A DNA stretch of 64,000 nucleotides from Frankia sp. AiPs1 (GTDB lineage: Bacteria; Actinomycetota; Actinomycetes; Frankiales; Frankiaceae), in NCBI RefSeq assembly GCF_023716945.1, contig NZ_JAMQQF010000001.1, positions 1 to 64,000 on the forward strand. The letters run 5' to 3'. Position 1 is the stretch's first letter, and each line of letters begins with the position of its first letter. Made by a program: the position numbers and the translations under genes. Shown here piece after piece: positions 7,424-17,184 of this stretch. Under the pieces are notes generated by a model that worked only from the letters and a program-made list of their open reading frames with translations, ran no database searches and was not told where the DNA came from.

Positions 7424-9694
7424 TCAGGAGCGGTGGGCCAGTTCCCGTTCGTCTTCAGGTCGGTCGTCGTCGAAGGGGCCGGTGCCCGCGCCCGTGGCGT
7501 GGGTGACGGCCTCGTCGGCCGGTTCGACCGAGACGTGCGGGGTGATGCGTTCCAGCCACCTCGGGAGGTACCAGTTGGACTTGCCGACAATGTGCATGAC
7601 CGACGGCACGAGCATCGTCCTGAGGATGAAGGCGTCGAGGAACACGGCAGCGGCGAGGCCGGTGCCGAAAATCTTGATCGGCCGGCCCGGGCTGATCACG
7701 AAACCGAGGAAGACGGCAATCATGATGATGGCGGCGGCCGTGATGATGCCGCCGGTCTCGCCCTGCCCGACGGTCACCGACCGCCTGTTGTCGCGGGTGT
7801 GCACCCATTCCTCGTGCATGCGGCTGACCAGGAACACCTGGTAGTCCATCGACAGGCCGAACAGGATGGCGAACAGCATGACCGGGATCCAGGCGTCGAT
7901 CGGCCCGCCGGGACCGGCGCCCATGGCGTCGGACAGCCAGCCGTACTGGAAGATCGCCACGACCAGGCCGAACGAACCGCCCGCTGCCAGCAGGTTCATC
8001 ACCGCGGCGGTCAGCGGAATGACCAGGCTGCGGAACGCGATGAGCAGCAGGAGGAACGACAGGCCGACCACGACCGCGATGAACAGCGGCATCTTCCGGG
8101 CGAGCACCGAGGCGAAGTCGACGTTGATCGCCGTGTCACCGAAGGTGTAGATGCGGTTGGCCGTGCCGTCGTACAGCGGCGGCAGGGTGGTCGAGCGCAG
8201 GTGCCGGACCAGCGTGTAGGTCTTCTCCGACTGCGGTGACGTGGTCGTCTTGAACGTCACGAAGGCGATGTCCCTGGCCAGCGGGACCGTGCCCAGGCTG
8301 GCCGGGTCGATGCCCGGGACGGCGGACAGCGTCTTCGTCACCCGCTGTAGGTAGGCCTGGTCCGAGGCGCCCGGGCCACTCACGACGGCTTCGAGGGTGG
8401 AGTTGTAGCCGACGCCGAAGTCGGAAGCGATCAGGTCGTAGCCGGCGCGGGTCGTGAAGCTCTTCGAATCGCTGCCCTGATCGCTGGCGCCCAGCTGTAG
8501 CGAGAAGAACGGCAGGGCGATCACGACCATCACCGCGGCCGAGACGATCGCGACGACGACACGGCGCCTGGCGACGAACTGCGACCAGCGGGCCCAGTAC
8601 CCCACCGGACGGTCATCGATGAACTGGCCGGCCCGCACCGCCGCCCGCTGCCGGCGGGGCAGCACCTTCAGACCGAACAGGCTGAGCAGGGCGGGCAGCA
8701 GCGTGAGCGAGGCAATCATGGTGAAGCCGACCGCGAGCGCGGTCGCCACCGCCATGCCGTTGAAGAAACTCACCCCGAGCGCGATGAGGCCGAGGATGGC
8801 GATACACACGGTCGTACCGGCGAACAACACCGCCCGACCGGAGGTGTTGATCGCGTTGACGATCGACTCCCCGACGGGCATGCCGCGCCGCAGATTGCGG
8901 CGATGCCGCGTGACGATGAACAGGGCGTAGTCGACGCCGACCCCGATCACCATCAGCTCGGCCAGATACGGGGTGATATTGGAAACGTTGATCGCATGAC
9001 TGAGGATGTAGATCACGCCGAGGCCGCTGACGAGCGCGACCACGGCACTGGCCAGCGGCAGCACCGTGGCGGCCACGGTACGGAACACCAACGCCAGGAT
9101 GATGAGCGCGGCCGCGAATCCGATGAACACCGACGAGCCCGAACCGCTGCTCTGCCCGATGCCCGCGAAGGCGTTACCGGTGAACTCGACCTGCAGCGAG
9201 TCGCTGCGCAGGGTCTTCAGCTGGTCGTAGACGTTCTTGAACAGCTCGGCGTCGTAGTGATCGTTTTCCCAGGTGATGGTGACCAGCGCCGTCGTGGAGC
9301 CGCGCGCACTGTTGAGCAGCCCCGGGTTTCCCGGCGCGGTAGCAGCACTCTTCGAGCAGTCGATCGACTCCCACGGTGACGCGACCAGCGCCACATGGTT
9401 ACCCGAGGCGCACACCTTGGCCAGAGTCGACTTCAGTTGCGCGGGTGACGCGGTGAACGCCCCGGTCTTGTTCTTGAGCACGACCGTGCCCAGGGCGCCG
9501 TTCTGATTGTCCAGGCCGGCGTCCTCGAGCAGATGCGCCACGGACGCGGTCTCGGTGTGCGGGAGGCTGAACGTGTCCTTGTACGAGGCCCCGCCCATCG
9601 CCCCCGCGATCCCCTGCGCTGCGACGACGAAGATGACCCAGCCGATGACGACGAGCCATCGGCGACGGACAGCGAGTTCGGCGATCCGCTTCAT
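7424..9694 (-). CDS. MMPL/RND family membrane exporter
   Basis: A 756-residue inner-membrane protein of the MMPL (RND superfamily) type, which in actinobacteria exports lipids or small molecules using proton force. It shows the two-fold design: a first membrane helix (about residues 12-30, 'WLVVIGWVIFVVAAQGIAG'), a large outer loop, a five-to-six-helix bundle with 'LMVIGVGVDYALFIVTRHR', then a second outer loop and helix bundle ('FAILFGLSMDYQVFLVSRMHEEW'). The start at 9694 is preceded by GGGAGAA; an upstream in-frame extension lacks a ribosome site and is not hydrophobic. The C-tail is acidic (PADEAV, DDDRPEDE). The cargo cannot be told from sequence. Confidence 0.88.
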   Translation of the reverse strand: MKRIAELAVRRRWLVVIGWVIFVVAAQGIAGAMGGASYKDTFSLPHTETASVAHLLEDAGLDNQNGALGTVVLKNKTGAFTASPAQLKSTLAKVCASGNHVALVASPWESIDCSKSAATAPGNPGLLNSARGSTTALVTITWENDHYDAELFKNVYDQLKTLRSDSLQVEFTGNAFAGIGQSSGSGSSVFIGFAAALIILALVFRTVAATVLPLASAVVALVSGLGVIYILSHAINVSNITPYLAELMVIGVGVDYALFIVTRHRRNLRRGMPVGESIVNAINTSGRAVLFAGTTVCIAILGLIALGVSFFNGMAVATALAVGFTMIASLTLLPALLSLFGLKVLPRRQRAAVRAGQFIDDRPVGYWARWSQFVARRRVVVAIVSAAVMVVIALPFFSLQLGASDQGSDSKSFTTRAGYDLIASDFGVGYNSTLEAVVSGPGASDQAYLQRVTKTLSAVPGIDPASLGTVPLARDIAFVTFKTTTSPQSEKTYTLVRHLRSTTLPPLYDGTANRIYTFGDTAINVDFASVLARKMPLFIAVVVGLSFLLLLIAFRSLVIPLTAAVMNLLAAGGSFGLVVAIFQYGWLSDAMGAGPGGPIDAWIPVMLFAILFGLSMDYQVFLVSRMHEEWVHTRDNRRSVTVGQGETGGIITAAAIIMIAVFLGFVISPGRPIKIFGTGLAAAVFLDAFILRTMLVPSVMHIVGKSNWYLPRWLERITPHVSVEPADEAVTHATGAGTGPFDDDRPEDERELAHRS

Positions 9695-9953
9695 CAGTTC
9701 TCCCGCTCGACGACTGGCAACTGGCAACTGGCCCGGCACCGGCGACCGAATCCGAGTCGACCTCGGCCTCACCCGCGCTGGCGGGCTGACGGTATCCGGT
9801 TGGAGCACAGTGACCGGCCGATCGACGCACTCCCAGAACCTGTTGATCGAATCTACTCGACCGGGTCGACGGCATAGTTATCACACCGCGGTCGCTCCAG
9901 ACGACCGCTCACTGTCTGTCAGGATGGCGAACAGACCGCGCGGACGGTTCTCG

Positions 9954-11090
9954 TCAGCCGTCGTAGGGATTCCTCAGGATCATGGGCGTGCGCGCGATGT
10001 CGCGTGCCGGCTGCGGGAAGCGGGGGCCTGCTGTGTAGTAGCGGGCTCGGGTTCGACCGACCGGTTCCAGGATCTGGGCGATGGTGAGGTCGCGGAGATC
10101 CCGTTGCGCCTGCTGCAGGCTCAGGCCCTCGGCCCGCTCGTAGCGTGAGCGGCGGACGCGTCCAGTCATGGCCACGTCGTGCAGGGCAGTGACCACTCGC
10201 TCGTCCAGACCGGTACTCTCGGCGAATTCGTCGAGTGCGCCCCCTACCCGCCTGGAGCGGTCGAGGCGACCTTGGACGGTCTGGGCCTGCTGATGATAGG
10301 CGGTCAGGTTGAAGCGGATCCAGCTGGCGACATCCTGGTCGGGAAGGTACTTCGGGCCCCGGTCGGCGAGTTCGCGATAGTACTCCCAGGTATTTCCAGG
10401 GCGGCCGAGCCACGCCTCGATGGACGAGAACTCCGGGGCGAGGACGCCTTCACGTGCGATCATGAGCGTCTGCAGTGAACGGGACATCCGGCCGTTCCCG
10501 TCGGCCCAGGGGTGGATGGCGACAAGGTGCAGATGTGCCATCGCTGCGCGCACCAGCAGATGGGCGCCGTCGGCGGCGTTGAGCCAGTCGACAAGTTCCC
10601 CCATCAGCGCCGGGACAACATCGGCGTCCGGGGCTGTATAGGCGGCGACGCTGGGGTCGCGGGCGTCGGTGACGTACACGGGGCCCCGGCGCCACTGTCC
10701 GGCCGGTTTGCGCACCTTGTGACGGTGGCCTTGCAACATCCAGTGCAGAGCGTTGAACAGGCCTTTGCTGTAGCTGAAATCCTCGATATCGTGAAGCGTC
10801 TGAATATACGTCATCAGCCGCTGATAGGCGAGAGTCTCCTCGCGGTTCTCGTCCGAGACCTCGACATCTCGCTCGCCATCCATCAGGTCTTCGACGTCGG
10901 TTGTGGAAACCTTGAAGCCCTCGATGGAGTTCGAGGCTGCAACGGCATCAGCGGTCAGGAATTTCCGGAGCCCCCCAGTCCACTTCGATGGCATGTTCCG
11001 GAGCTGGTGCCGCAGCTCCGTCCGCATGCCGTCGACCTCGCCGAGCACCTGCCAGTCGGTAGGTCCGAGAGCGGGAGTGGGATAGAGCAT
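9954..11090 (-). CDS. Fic family AMP-transferase, class II self-inhibited
   Basis: A 378-residue Fic protein. The catalytic motif HPWADGNGR is at residues 193-201, a fit to HPFx(D/E)GNGR; Fic enzymes transfer AMP (or related groups) from nucleotides to hydroxyls of target proteins. An S-x-x-x-E-G inhibitory motif (SNSIEG, residues 53-58) lies N-terminal to the Fic core, the class II arrangement in which Glu57 would block ATP. After the core comes a winged-helix-like C-terminus ('GLSLQQAQRDLRDLTIAQIL'). The ATG at 11090 is preferred because a promoter-like pair lies just upstream (leaderless mRNA); ATGs at 11111 and 11117 are alternatives. No partner antitoxin gene is adjacent, consistent with intramolecular control. 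Confidence 0.9.
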   Translation of the reverse strand: MLYPTPALGPTDWQVLGEVDGMRTELRHQLRNMPSKWTGGLRKFLTADAVAASNSIEGFKVSTTDVEDLMDGERDVEVSDENREETLAYQRLMTYIQTLHDIEDFSYSKGLFNALHWMLQGHRHKVRKPAGQWRRGPVYVTDARDPSVAAYTAPDADVVPALMGELVDWLNAADGAHLLVRAAMAHLHLVAIHPWADGNGRMSRSLQTLMIAREGVLAPEFSSIEAWLGRPGNTWEYYRELADRGPKYLPDQDVASWIRFNLTAYHQQAQTVQGRLDRSRRVGGALDEFAESTGLDERVVTALHDVAMTGRVRRSRYERAEGLSLQQAQRDLRDLTIAQILEPVGRTRARYYTAGPRFPQPARDIARTPMILRNPYDG

Positions 11091-11096
11091 GCACCG

Positions 11097-11125
11097 ACGA
11101 TAGATTAACATAGTCATAGCGTCAA
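11097..11125 (-). promoter_or_regulatory. Candidate leaderless promoter of the fic gene
   Basis: On the minus strand TTGACG (11125-11120) and TATCGT (11102-11097) are separated by 17 bp; six bases later comes the ATG at 11090. This spacing would place the transcription start at or next to the start codon. The stretch is more AT-rich than its surroundings and no Shine-Dalgarno sequence precedes the ATG. The -10 matches the TATAAT consensus at only four of six positions. Confidence 0.45.
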
Positions 11126-11337
11126 GCAACCAGCCCATGCTCGCCGTCGGGAGTCTGGACGCGATCACACCCCGACCAGGGGTCGGTGGAGATGTCCGCG
11201 GCGGGGACCTTCGCCCACACCTCACGACGCGGCTCCGGCGATCCGATCCCGGCCGAAGGGCGCCGCGGATGCGCTGCACCCAGATCACGGACGTTCGACT
11301 TCCATGGACATCCGAGTCGTCACATGGAGCTGAGTTG

Positions 11338-12309
11338 TCACATGGAACGGAGGACCCGTACGCGGTCGGCCACGGCCCGGCGCGCGGCGGCGCTCTGGTA
11401 AGCGATGGCGTCGTACTCGTGCGGGGCGCCCGGCGTGAGGTGAAGTTCGACCGGCACACCGCCGCGGCTGAGTAGCAGCGCGAAGGCCAGATCCTCGTCG
11501 CGGAAGATGTCGAGCTGGCCGACCTCGATGTAGGCCGGTGGCAGCCCGGACGCGTCCTCGAGCCGCGCGGGAGCCGCGAGTGCCGGTACATCGGTGCCAC
11601 CGGCACGCGCGCCGAGGAAGGCCTGCCAAGCGGTGATGTTGTCCGCGTAGGTCCAGGCGGCATAGGGCTCGATGTGCGAGTCCGCAACCGTGTTGCGGTC
11701 GTCGAGCATCGGGAAGATCAGCAGTTGGTGCACGATGGCCGGTCCGCCGCGGTCGCGGGCGAGGATCGACACCGCAGCCGCCAGGCCACCGCCCGCGCTG
11801 TCGCCCATGACGGCGATGCGGGTCGGATCGACACCGAGCTCGGTGGCATGCTCGTGCAGCCACTGCAGCCCGGCATAGACGTCCTCGACCGGAGTGGGGA
11901 ACGGGTACTCGGGGGCGAGGCGGTAGTCCACCGCGAGGAAGGGCACGCCGCTGCGTGACACCAGGCGGCTGACCGCGCCATCGTTGATCGGCACACCCCC
12001 GAGGATCATGCCGCCGCCGTGGAGGTAGAGCACCGCGGGGCCGGGCGTGGCGTCGTCGGTGTCGGTGTCGGTGTCGGCGGTTCTGTACCAGCGCAGGAGC
12101 AGCCTGGCTCCGTCCGCGGTGGTCAGCTCGTGATCGCTGATGCGGACGTCGTCGGCACCGGGCTGAAGCCGGTCGACGGTGGCGAGCATCGCGTTCATGA
12201 CGACGCGGCGGCCGTCGACATCGCCGACCGGCGGCGGGGCCACATCGGCCAGCCCGGCTACGAACGGGCCGAGCGCCTCGGCGATCTGCGGATCGAGTTC
12301 AAGCGTCAT
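11338..12309 (-). CDS. Alpha/beta hydrolase, hormone-sensitive-lipase type esterase
   Basis: A 323-residue cytoplasmic esterase/lipase of family IV. The oxyanion motif HGGG is at 97-100, the nucleophile in GDSAGG at 169-174 (Ser171), the acid in 'GQLDIFRDED' (Asp267), and the histidine in 'GAPHEYD' (His297), giving a complete triad. The start at 12309 follows GGGAGGA by about ten bases; the ORF runs further 5' without family similarity. A DTDTDT run at 80-85 is encoded by a short GTCGGT-type repeat. Substrate is unknown; these enzymes hydrolyse short acyl esters. No obvious operon partner. Confidence 0.87.
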   Translation of the reverse strand: MTLELDPQIAEALGPFVAGLADVAPPPVGDVDGRRVVMNAMLATVDRLQPGADDVRISDHELTTADGARLLLRWYRTADTDTDTDDATPGPAVLYLHGGGMILGGVPINDGAVSRLVSRSGVPFLAVDYRLAPEYPFPTPVEDVYAGLQWLHEHATELGVDPTRIAVMGDSAGGGLAAAVSILARDRGGPAIVHQLLIFPMLDDRNTVADSHIEPYAAWTYADNITAWQAFLGARAGGTDVPALAAPARLEDASGLPPAYIEVGQLDIFRDEDLAFALLLSRGGVPVELHLTPGAPHEYDAIAYQSAAARRAVADRVRVLRSM

Positions 12310-12618
12310 TGGTCCGACGTCCTCCCATGTGCCCGAAGAGTGGATAGGCGCCGCGACGGGTCGGTAGGTCGGGGAGCTCTTCGAGCCTAGGCGCACCCGC
12401 ATTCGGCACGTATTCGTCCGCTTGCTGAAAACGTGATCCCTGTTGCGGCCGTCGCGTCTGGCAGGATGTTCAGATTCGCGACGCATCATCGGAGGAGTCG
12501 GTTGTTCGTGGGCCTCGGGATCTCGCTGCACACCGGAGCAACCCCCGTCAGCGGGGAGGTCTCTTTGTACTGATCCGGGCGGGAGCATCGGGGACGGACT
12601 CCGCGGCGCGGGTCGGCG

Positions 12619-13263
12619 TCAACTCCGTGGGCCACCCGGCAGGGACGGCACGAGGCCGGGGAGCTCGGTAAGCCGCGGTGCGAAGATGTTGGTGATCGGA
12701 TGGACCGCGATATCCGTCCTCCGATCGATACGTAGCTCTTCGGTGGCGGGCGCGAGACGGCGCTGCAGGAAGGCCTCGAAGTGCTTGGCCGCGTCCCACA
12801 ACTCGACGATCCGGTAGCCGATTGCCGACGGGGTGCAGATGTGCAGGAAGATGCCCGGGTCTGGATTCTTTTCCACGTCCAGGTGATCGATGAGGGCGCG
12901 GTACTCCTCACCCGTGAGGCCATGTACGTCCAGGGTGGTGACGACGCCACCCGGGCGGGCGGGCAGGTCGGGGATCTCGTCGAGACGTGGCGCGAAGAGG
13001 TTGAAGATCGGTTCGACCGCGATGTCGGTCTCCCGCTCGACCCGGACCGCCTGGGTGGCCGGGATCATCCGGTCCAGCAGGAACGCCCGAAATCCCGGCT
13101 CCTGATCCCACAGCTCGGTGATCCGCATTCCGTTGTCGGTCCGAGTGGCCACGTGCAGGTAGATGCCAGGCGAGGGCCGGGTCTCGACCGCCATGTGGTC
13201 GAGCACGGTGCGGTAGTCATGCGGATCGAGTTCGACCACGTCGAGGGTGGCGACGACGCTCAT
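12619..13263 (-). CDS. Tandem-duplicated small alpha/beta-barrel protein
   Basis: A 214-residue protein made of two copies of a unit of about 105 residues (1-106 and 107-214). The copies share 'TLDV..L...DYR..(L/I)DH..VE..P.PGI(Y/F)LH', 'R(I/V).ELWD....F.AFL..R..PAT...R..R.TDIAV.PI.N.FAPRL.E.P.L'. The pattern suggests a dimeric ferredoxin-like barrel (antibiotic-biosynthesis monooxygenase/ Dabb-like fold) with both halves fused into one chain. No catalytic residues are certain. Start ATG is preceded by AGGAG. It lies downstream of the LuxR regulator on the same strand. No function is claimed. Confidence 0.7.
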   Translation of the reverse strand: MSVVATLDVVELDPHDYRTVLDHMAVETRPSPGIYLHVATRTDNGMRITELWDQEPGFRAFLLDRMIPATQAVRVERETDIAVEPIFNLFAPRLDEIPDLPARPGGVVTTLDVHGLTGEEYRALIDHLDVEKNPDPGIFLHICTPSAIGYRIVELWDAAKHFEAFLQRRLAPATEELRIDRRTDIAVHPITNIFAPRLTELPGLVPSLPGGPRS

Positions 13264-13449
13264 ATCGGTGCTCCTGATCGGCTTGGCGGGTCTGCCCGAT
13301 CAGGCTAGGGCCGGTCCGGCCAGCGCGAATCCGTCACGCATTAGGTAGTCGGTGACCGGCGGAACTGCCGTCGCCGTTGGCGACCACGGGCCAGCCGAGG
13401 TGCCCGGTGGGCCGGCGCAGCGGCGGCTCGATCGCGCGGGTGAGCTGAG

Positions 13450-16158
13450 TCAGCCGGTGGTCGGACCGCCCAGCGCCAGCCCGGCGAGTTCGGCGCGCGA
13501 GCGCACGCCGAGCTTGTGATACGCCTTGTTCAGGTGGTAGCCGACGGTGCGGGGGCTAAGAAAGAGCTGTGCTGCGATATCCCGATCCGACAGGCCCTCG
13601 GCGGCCAGCCGACCGACCTGGAGCTCCTGGGGTGTGAGCCCGGTGCCGGCGGCGGATCCGGACGACGGACGGCTCTGGGTGGCCCCCAGCTCGGCTGCGG
13701 CACGCCGCACCCAGAAGCGTGCGCCCAGATCCTCGAACGCGCCGAGCGCACGCGACAGCGGCGGGCGGGCATCCGCCTTCCGACGGCGGCGCCTGAGCCA
13801 TTCGCCGTACAGCAGTGCCGTCCGCGCGTGTTCGAAGGGCCTCGGAGCCAGCTCATGCAGGTCCAGCGCGGCACGGTAGTGATGCTCAGCGGTGGCGTCG
13901 CTCGCCAGCAGGGCCTGACACCGACGGACCAGTGCGTCGACGGACGGTTGCTCGATGTGCGAGGCCCAAACTTCGAGTCGCGCAAGGGTCGCCGCCGCCT
14001 GCGGCCCTCGGCCCAGCCGGACCCATGCCTCGATCGCGTCCGGGATGCCATGGAGGAGCGGCGGGTCGAGCCGGGCCGGCCCGGCGGCGGTCAGGTCCAG
14101 TCGGCCGACCGCGGCACCGGGCCGGCCTGCGCCCAACTCGAGGATGGTGAGCGCCCAGTCGGCCCATGAGCCGCCCAGCGGCTTGACCACCTTGACGGGG
14201 CTGTCGAGCGCGTCGGCGGCGAGCGCGCGACAGGCGGTCTCATCACCGGCTACCGCGGCGAGGTAAGCCAGAATTCCCCTGACATAGCCAATCCACCGAG
14301 TCTGCCCGGTATCCAACGCGAGTTGCAGCGCCTCCTGCGCGACGACCCGGGATTCCCGGTGCTCGCCGAGCAGGACCTGTGCGGCGGCACCAAGGCTGAG
14401 CATCGCGGTCAACCAGCCCACGCGGCCGTGGAGCCGGCTCTCGGCGGCCACGGCCGCCGCCACGTCCCGGGTTTCCCGTTCGTGTCCTGCGATGAGGCCG
14501 CCGAAACCGATGAGCGAAAGGTCATGGGGGCAGCCCAGCGACGACTCCCGAGCCTCCGTGACGACGCGGCCGAGCGGTGGCCACTCGGTGCCCGTCCGTT
14601 CCAGGGCGAGCGAGGTCATCCAGATCAGGAACGTGCGGATCGGTGTCATCCGATCGTCCGGCGCCAGCTGGAGCCCGTCCAGCCTGCTCGCGGTGACGGC
14701 CAGCAGGCCCAGGTCGTCGGCGGACCAGGCGGCGTTCACCGCGGTCAGCTGCATCCGCAACTCAAGGTGGACGTGTGTGTCGGCCACATGTCGCGCGCCA
14801 GCGGTGAGCAGGGCATGGGCGGCTCGCGGCCGACCCTGCTTGAACTCGACGGTCGCGCGGACGCGGGCGGCCCTGGCCTGCAACAGCGGCTCGCGGGTAA
14901 GGACCGCCGCCTGTTCGGCGACCATCCGCGCCTCGTCGAGGTGTGCCGACTCGACGGCCGCCTCGCCCGCAAGGGTGAGGCGGCGGGCTCGATCCGCCAG
15001 GTCCGGACTGAGCCGCGCCGCCTGCCGGTAGGCCGCCGCCGCGGCTTCCAGACCGTTGCGGCGCACCGCTCGGGCCGCACTGCGCTCCAGCTCGGCCGCG
15101 ATGTGCTCGTCGGCCCCGGTGGCCGCCCTCGCGAGTTGCCAGGCGCGACGGTCCACATCCCGTGGTTCGACCAACACGGCGGCGAGCGCCCGATGTGCCA
15201 CGATCCGTTGCGCCAGCGTCGCACCCTGATAGACGGCCGTGGCGACCAGTGGGTGCCGGAACATCACCTCGACACCCGTCACACGCAGCAGACCGGCCCG
15301 CTCGGCCGGTTCGAGATCCGTCGCGGCAAGCCCCAGGGTCCGGGCCGCGGCGAGCACCACGCCGAGGTCGCCACCGCCCTCCGCGGCGACGATCAGCAAC
15401 AGCCGCGCAGCAGGCTCGGGGAGACTGCGGACCTGCCCCAGGAACGTTTCACGAAGTCGCTCGGTCAACGGTGTCGATTCGGTATCCGGATCGAGTTCGC
15501 GCAGCGCCAGCGGATTGCCCGCCGCAGCGGCGAGCACCTTTCCACGCGCCGCCGCGGTCAGCGAGTCGCGCCGTTCCAGCAACACCGCGGCGGCGCTCGC
15601 GCCGTCCAGGCCACCCAGCTGGATCGCCGGTAGGCCGGCAGCGGGAAAAGGGTGAACAGGATCCTCGCGGACCGCGAACACCAGGCCGACTCCCTCCGCG
15701 CGGAGCCGGCGAGCAACGAACAGCAGCGTCGCGGCCGAGGCGTCGTCGAGCAGATGAGCGTCGTCGACCAGGCACAGCAGCGGTTCTTCGGTGGCCTCAC
15801 CCAACAGCGTGAGCACAGCCAGGCCGACGAGGAAGCGCCCGTCCGGCTCCACCACCCCCTGTCCGAACACGGCCTGGAGGGCGGCGCGTTGCGGACCTGG
15901 AAGGATATCGACCCGATCCAGCAACGACCCGAGCAGCAGATGCAGCGCCGCGTACGGCAGGTGCCTCTCCGCTTCGACTCCGGCGCTGCGCAGCACCGGG
16001 AAGCCCCCGGCGGCGGCGGCAGCAGCGGCGTGCTGCAACAGGGCGGTTTTGCCAATCCCGGGTTCACCCCGGATGACCAACGCACCGCTGTGGCCGGCGG
16101 GCAAACCGCTGACCAGCGCGTCGACGACAGTCAGCTCGACATCCCGGCCGTGAAGCAT
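13450..16158 (-). CDS. LuxR-family regulator with AAA/STAND ATPase domain
   Basis: A 902-residue LAL-type regulator from the ATG at 16158. Walker A GEPGIGKT is at residues 31-38, and a Walker B-like 'LLCLVDDAHLLDD' follows. Next come a long helical repeat region and a C-terminal LuxR HTH ('LTPQELQVGRLAAEGLSDRDIA... LFLSPRTVGYHLNKAY'). An in-frame extension reaches 16284 but adds residues unlike the family; no clear ribosome site exists for either start. It is a second member of the same regulator class as the gene at 2.7-5.9 kb, but the two differ clearly in the ATPase and HTH. Targets unknown. Confidence 0.87.
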   Translation of the reverse strand: MLHGRDVELTVVDALVSGLPAGHSGALVIRGEPGIGKTALLQHAAAAAAAGGFPVLRSAGVEAERHLPYAALHLLLGSLLDRVDILPGPQRAALQAVFGQGVVEPDGRFLVGLAVLTLLGEATEEPLLCLVDDAHLLDDASAATLLFVARRLRAEGVGLVFAVREDPVHPFPAAGLPAIQLGGLDGASAAAVLLERRDSLTAAARGKVLAAAAGNPLALRELDPDTESTPLTERLRETFLGQVRSLPEPAARLLLIVAAEGGGDLGVVLAAARTLGLAATDLEPAERAGLLRVTGVEVMFRHPLVATAVYQGATLAQRIVAHRALAAVLVEPRDVDRRAWQLARAATGADEHIAAELERSAARAVRRNGLEAAAAAYRQAARLSPDLADRARRLTLAGEAAVESAHLDEARMVAEQAAVLTREPLLQARAARVRATVEFKQGRPRAAHALLTAGARHVADTHVHLELRMQLTAVNAAWSADDLGLLAVTASRLDGLQLAPDDRMTPIRTFLIWMTSLALERTGTEWPPLGRVVTEARESSLGCPHDLSLIGFGGLIAGHERETRDVAAAVAAESRLHGRVGWLTAMLSLGAAAQVLLGEHRESRVVAQEALQLALDTGQTRWIGYVRGILAYLAAVAGDETACRALAADALDSPVKVVKPLGGSWADWALTILELGAGRPGAAVGRLDLTAAGPARLDPPLLHGIPDAIEAWVRLGRGPQAAATLARLEVWASHIEQPSVDALVRRCQALLASDATAEHHYRAALDLHELAPRPFEHARTALLYGEWLRRRRRKADARPPLSRALGAFEDLGARFWVRRAAAELGATQSRPSSGSAAGTGLTPQELQVGRLAAEGLSDRDIAAQLFLSPRTVGYHLNKAYHKLGVRSRAELAGLALGGPTTG

Positions 16159-16428
16159 CGATTCGGAGGTTACCCCAGCCCAAGCCCGACAATGTGCGGG
16201 AGTCCGGAACAGGTCATCCCGAGCCCCTGACGGATGGTGCCCGCGCTGTGGCACGCATCGCGGACACCCCGAAAGGGCGCCCATTGGAACTCGAAAGAGA
16301 ATTGGCGTCGATCATGCGCGGCATGCTCAGGACATCCCTGGGGAGGGATCGACATGACCGCAGCCGAAACCGCGGACTATTGATTCTTATGGCGATCTGA
16401 TCTTACCACGGGCAGGATTTCGGCCCGT

Positions 16429-16896
16429 TCATGATCCGCTCGACGAGGGTTGAGCGGCCCCCGCGGCCGGTGGCGTCGCGACCAGGTGGAGATCGCCCTT
16501 CCGACGCTGGATGCGCCAGCCCTCGGGCGTCCGGGACAGCCGGTCCAGGTGCCGCCCGAGCAGGGATATCCCCAGCCCGCCATCGGGGCGCCGTTCCACC
16601 ACCGTCCACATGACCTCCGCCGTCGCGGTATCACCGGCCAGGATCACGTCGGGGCTGGAAATGATGTGGAACGAGGTGCCGAGCCCGGCCGTGAGGGTCC
16701 GGGCCATGAGTTCCTGGATGGCCTCGGGTCCCTTGGCCCGCCCCATCGGTCCCAGGAGGACCTCACCGTCCTCGGCGAACAGGGCCGCCAACCGCGCCCA
16801 GTTGCCCTGATCAAGATGCCGGCCGTAGTCGACGAACAACTGATGGATCGCATCGCGGTCCTCGAGCCGTTGCAGACGGTCCTCAAGACTCTCCAT
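16429..16896 (-). CDS. SnoaL-like/NTF2-fold protein
   Basis: A 155-residue protein of the NTF2/SnoaL-like superfamily: 'LEDRDAIHQLFVDYGRHLDQGNWARLAALFAEDGEV' near the N-terminus is the classic opening helix pair, followed by a cone-shaped beta sheet ('FHIISSPDVILAGDTATAEV', 'WRIQRRKGDLHLV'). Members are small hydrolases, isomerases or binding proteins; no active site is identified here. The start at 16896 has GAGGTGA upstream. The Ala/Ser-rich C-tail (PAAGAAQPSSSGS) is probably disordered. Confidence 0.8.
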   Translation of the reverse strand: MESLEDRLQRLEDRDAIHQLFVDYGRHLDQGNWARLAALFAEDGEVLLGPMGRAKGPEAIQELMARTLTAGLGTSFHIISSPDVILAGDTATAEVMWTVVERRPDGGLGISLLGRHLDRLSRTPEGWRIQRRKGDLHLVATPPAAGAAQPSSSGS

Positions 16897-17184
16897 GGTC
16901 ACCTCGCACTGTCGAAACGTCTGAGCAGCGCTGACCATCATCAGCGTCGCACCGCCGGGTGCAGCGTCTCCCGAGATCGTGGCGAGATCGTGGCGAGGTC
17001 ACCGCCCAGGTCGCCAACGCTGGACACGCTAAGTGGTCATGGCATTTTCGGGCAACCGAATCCTGGGAGGATCCGCTCCGGCGCCGCGGGCGGCGTTCGG
17101 GCAGCCCCCGGCCCGGGCGGCGGCCACGGTGCCGGTCTTCGTCTCCCAGCTGCGCCGCCCCTCGCACCCGAGCGTCCCGGCTCG

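Noticed and set aside
11318-11347. Direct repeat GTCACATGGA x2 near the esterase stop as a possible operator
   Set aside because: Only ten bases, at a gene end, with no promoter nearby; likely chance.
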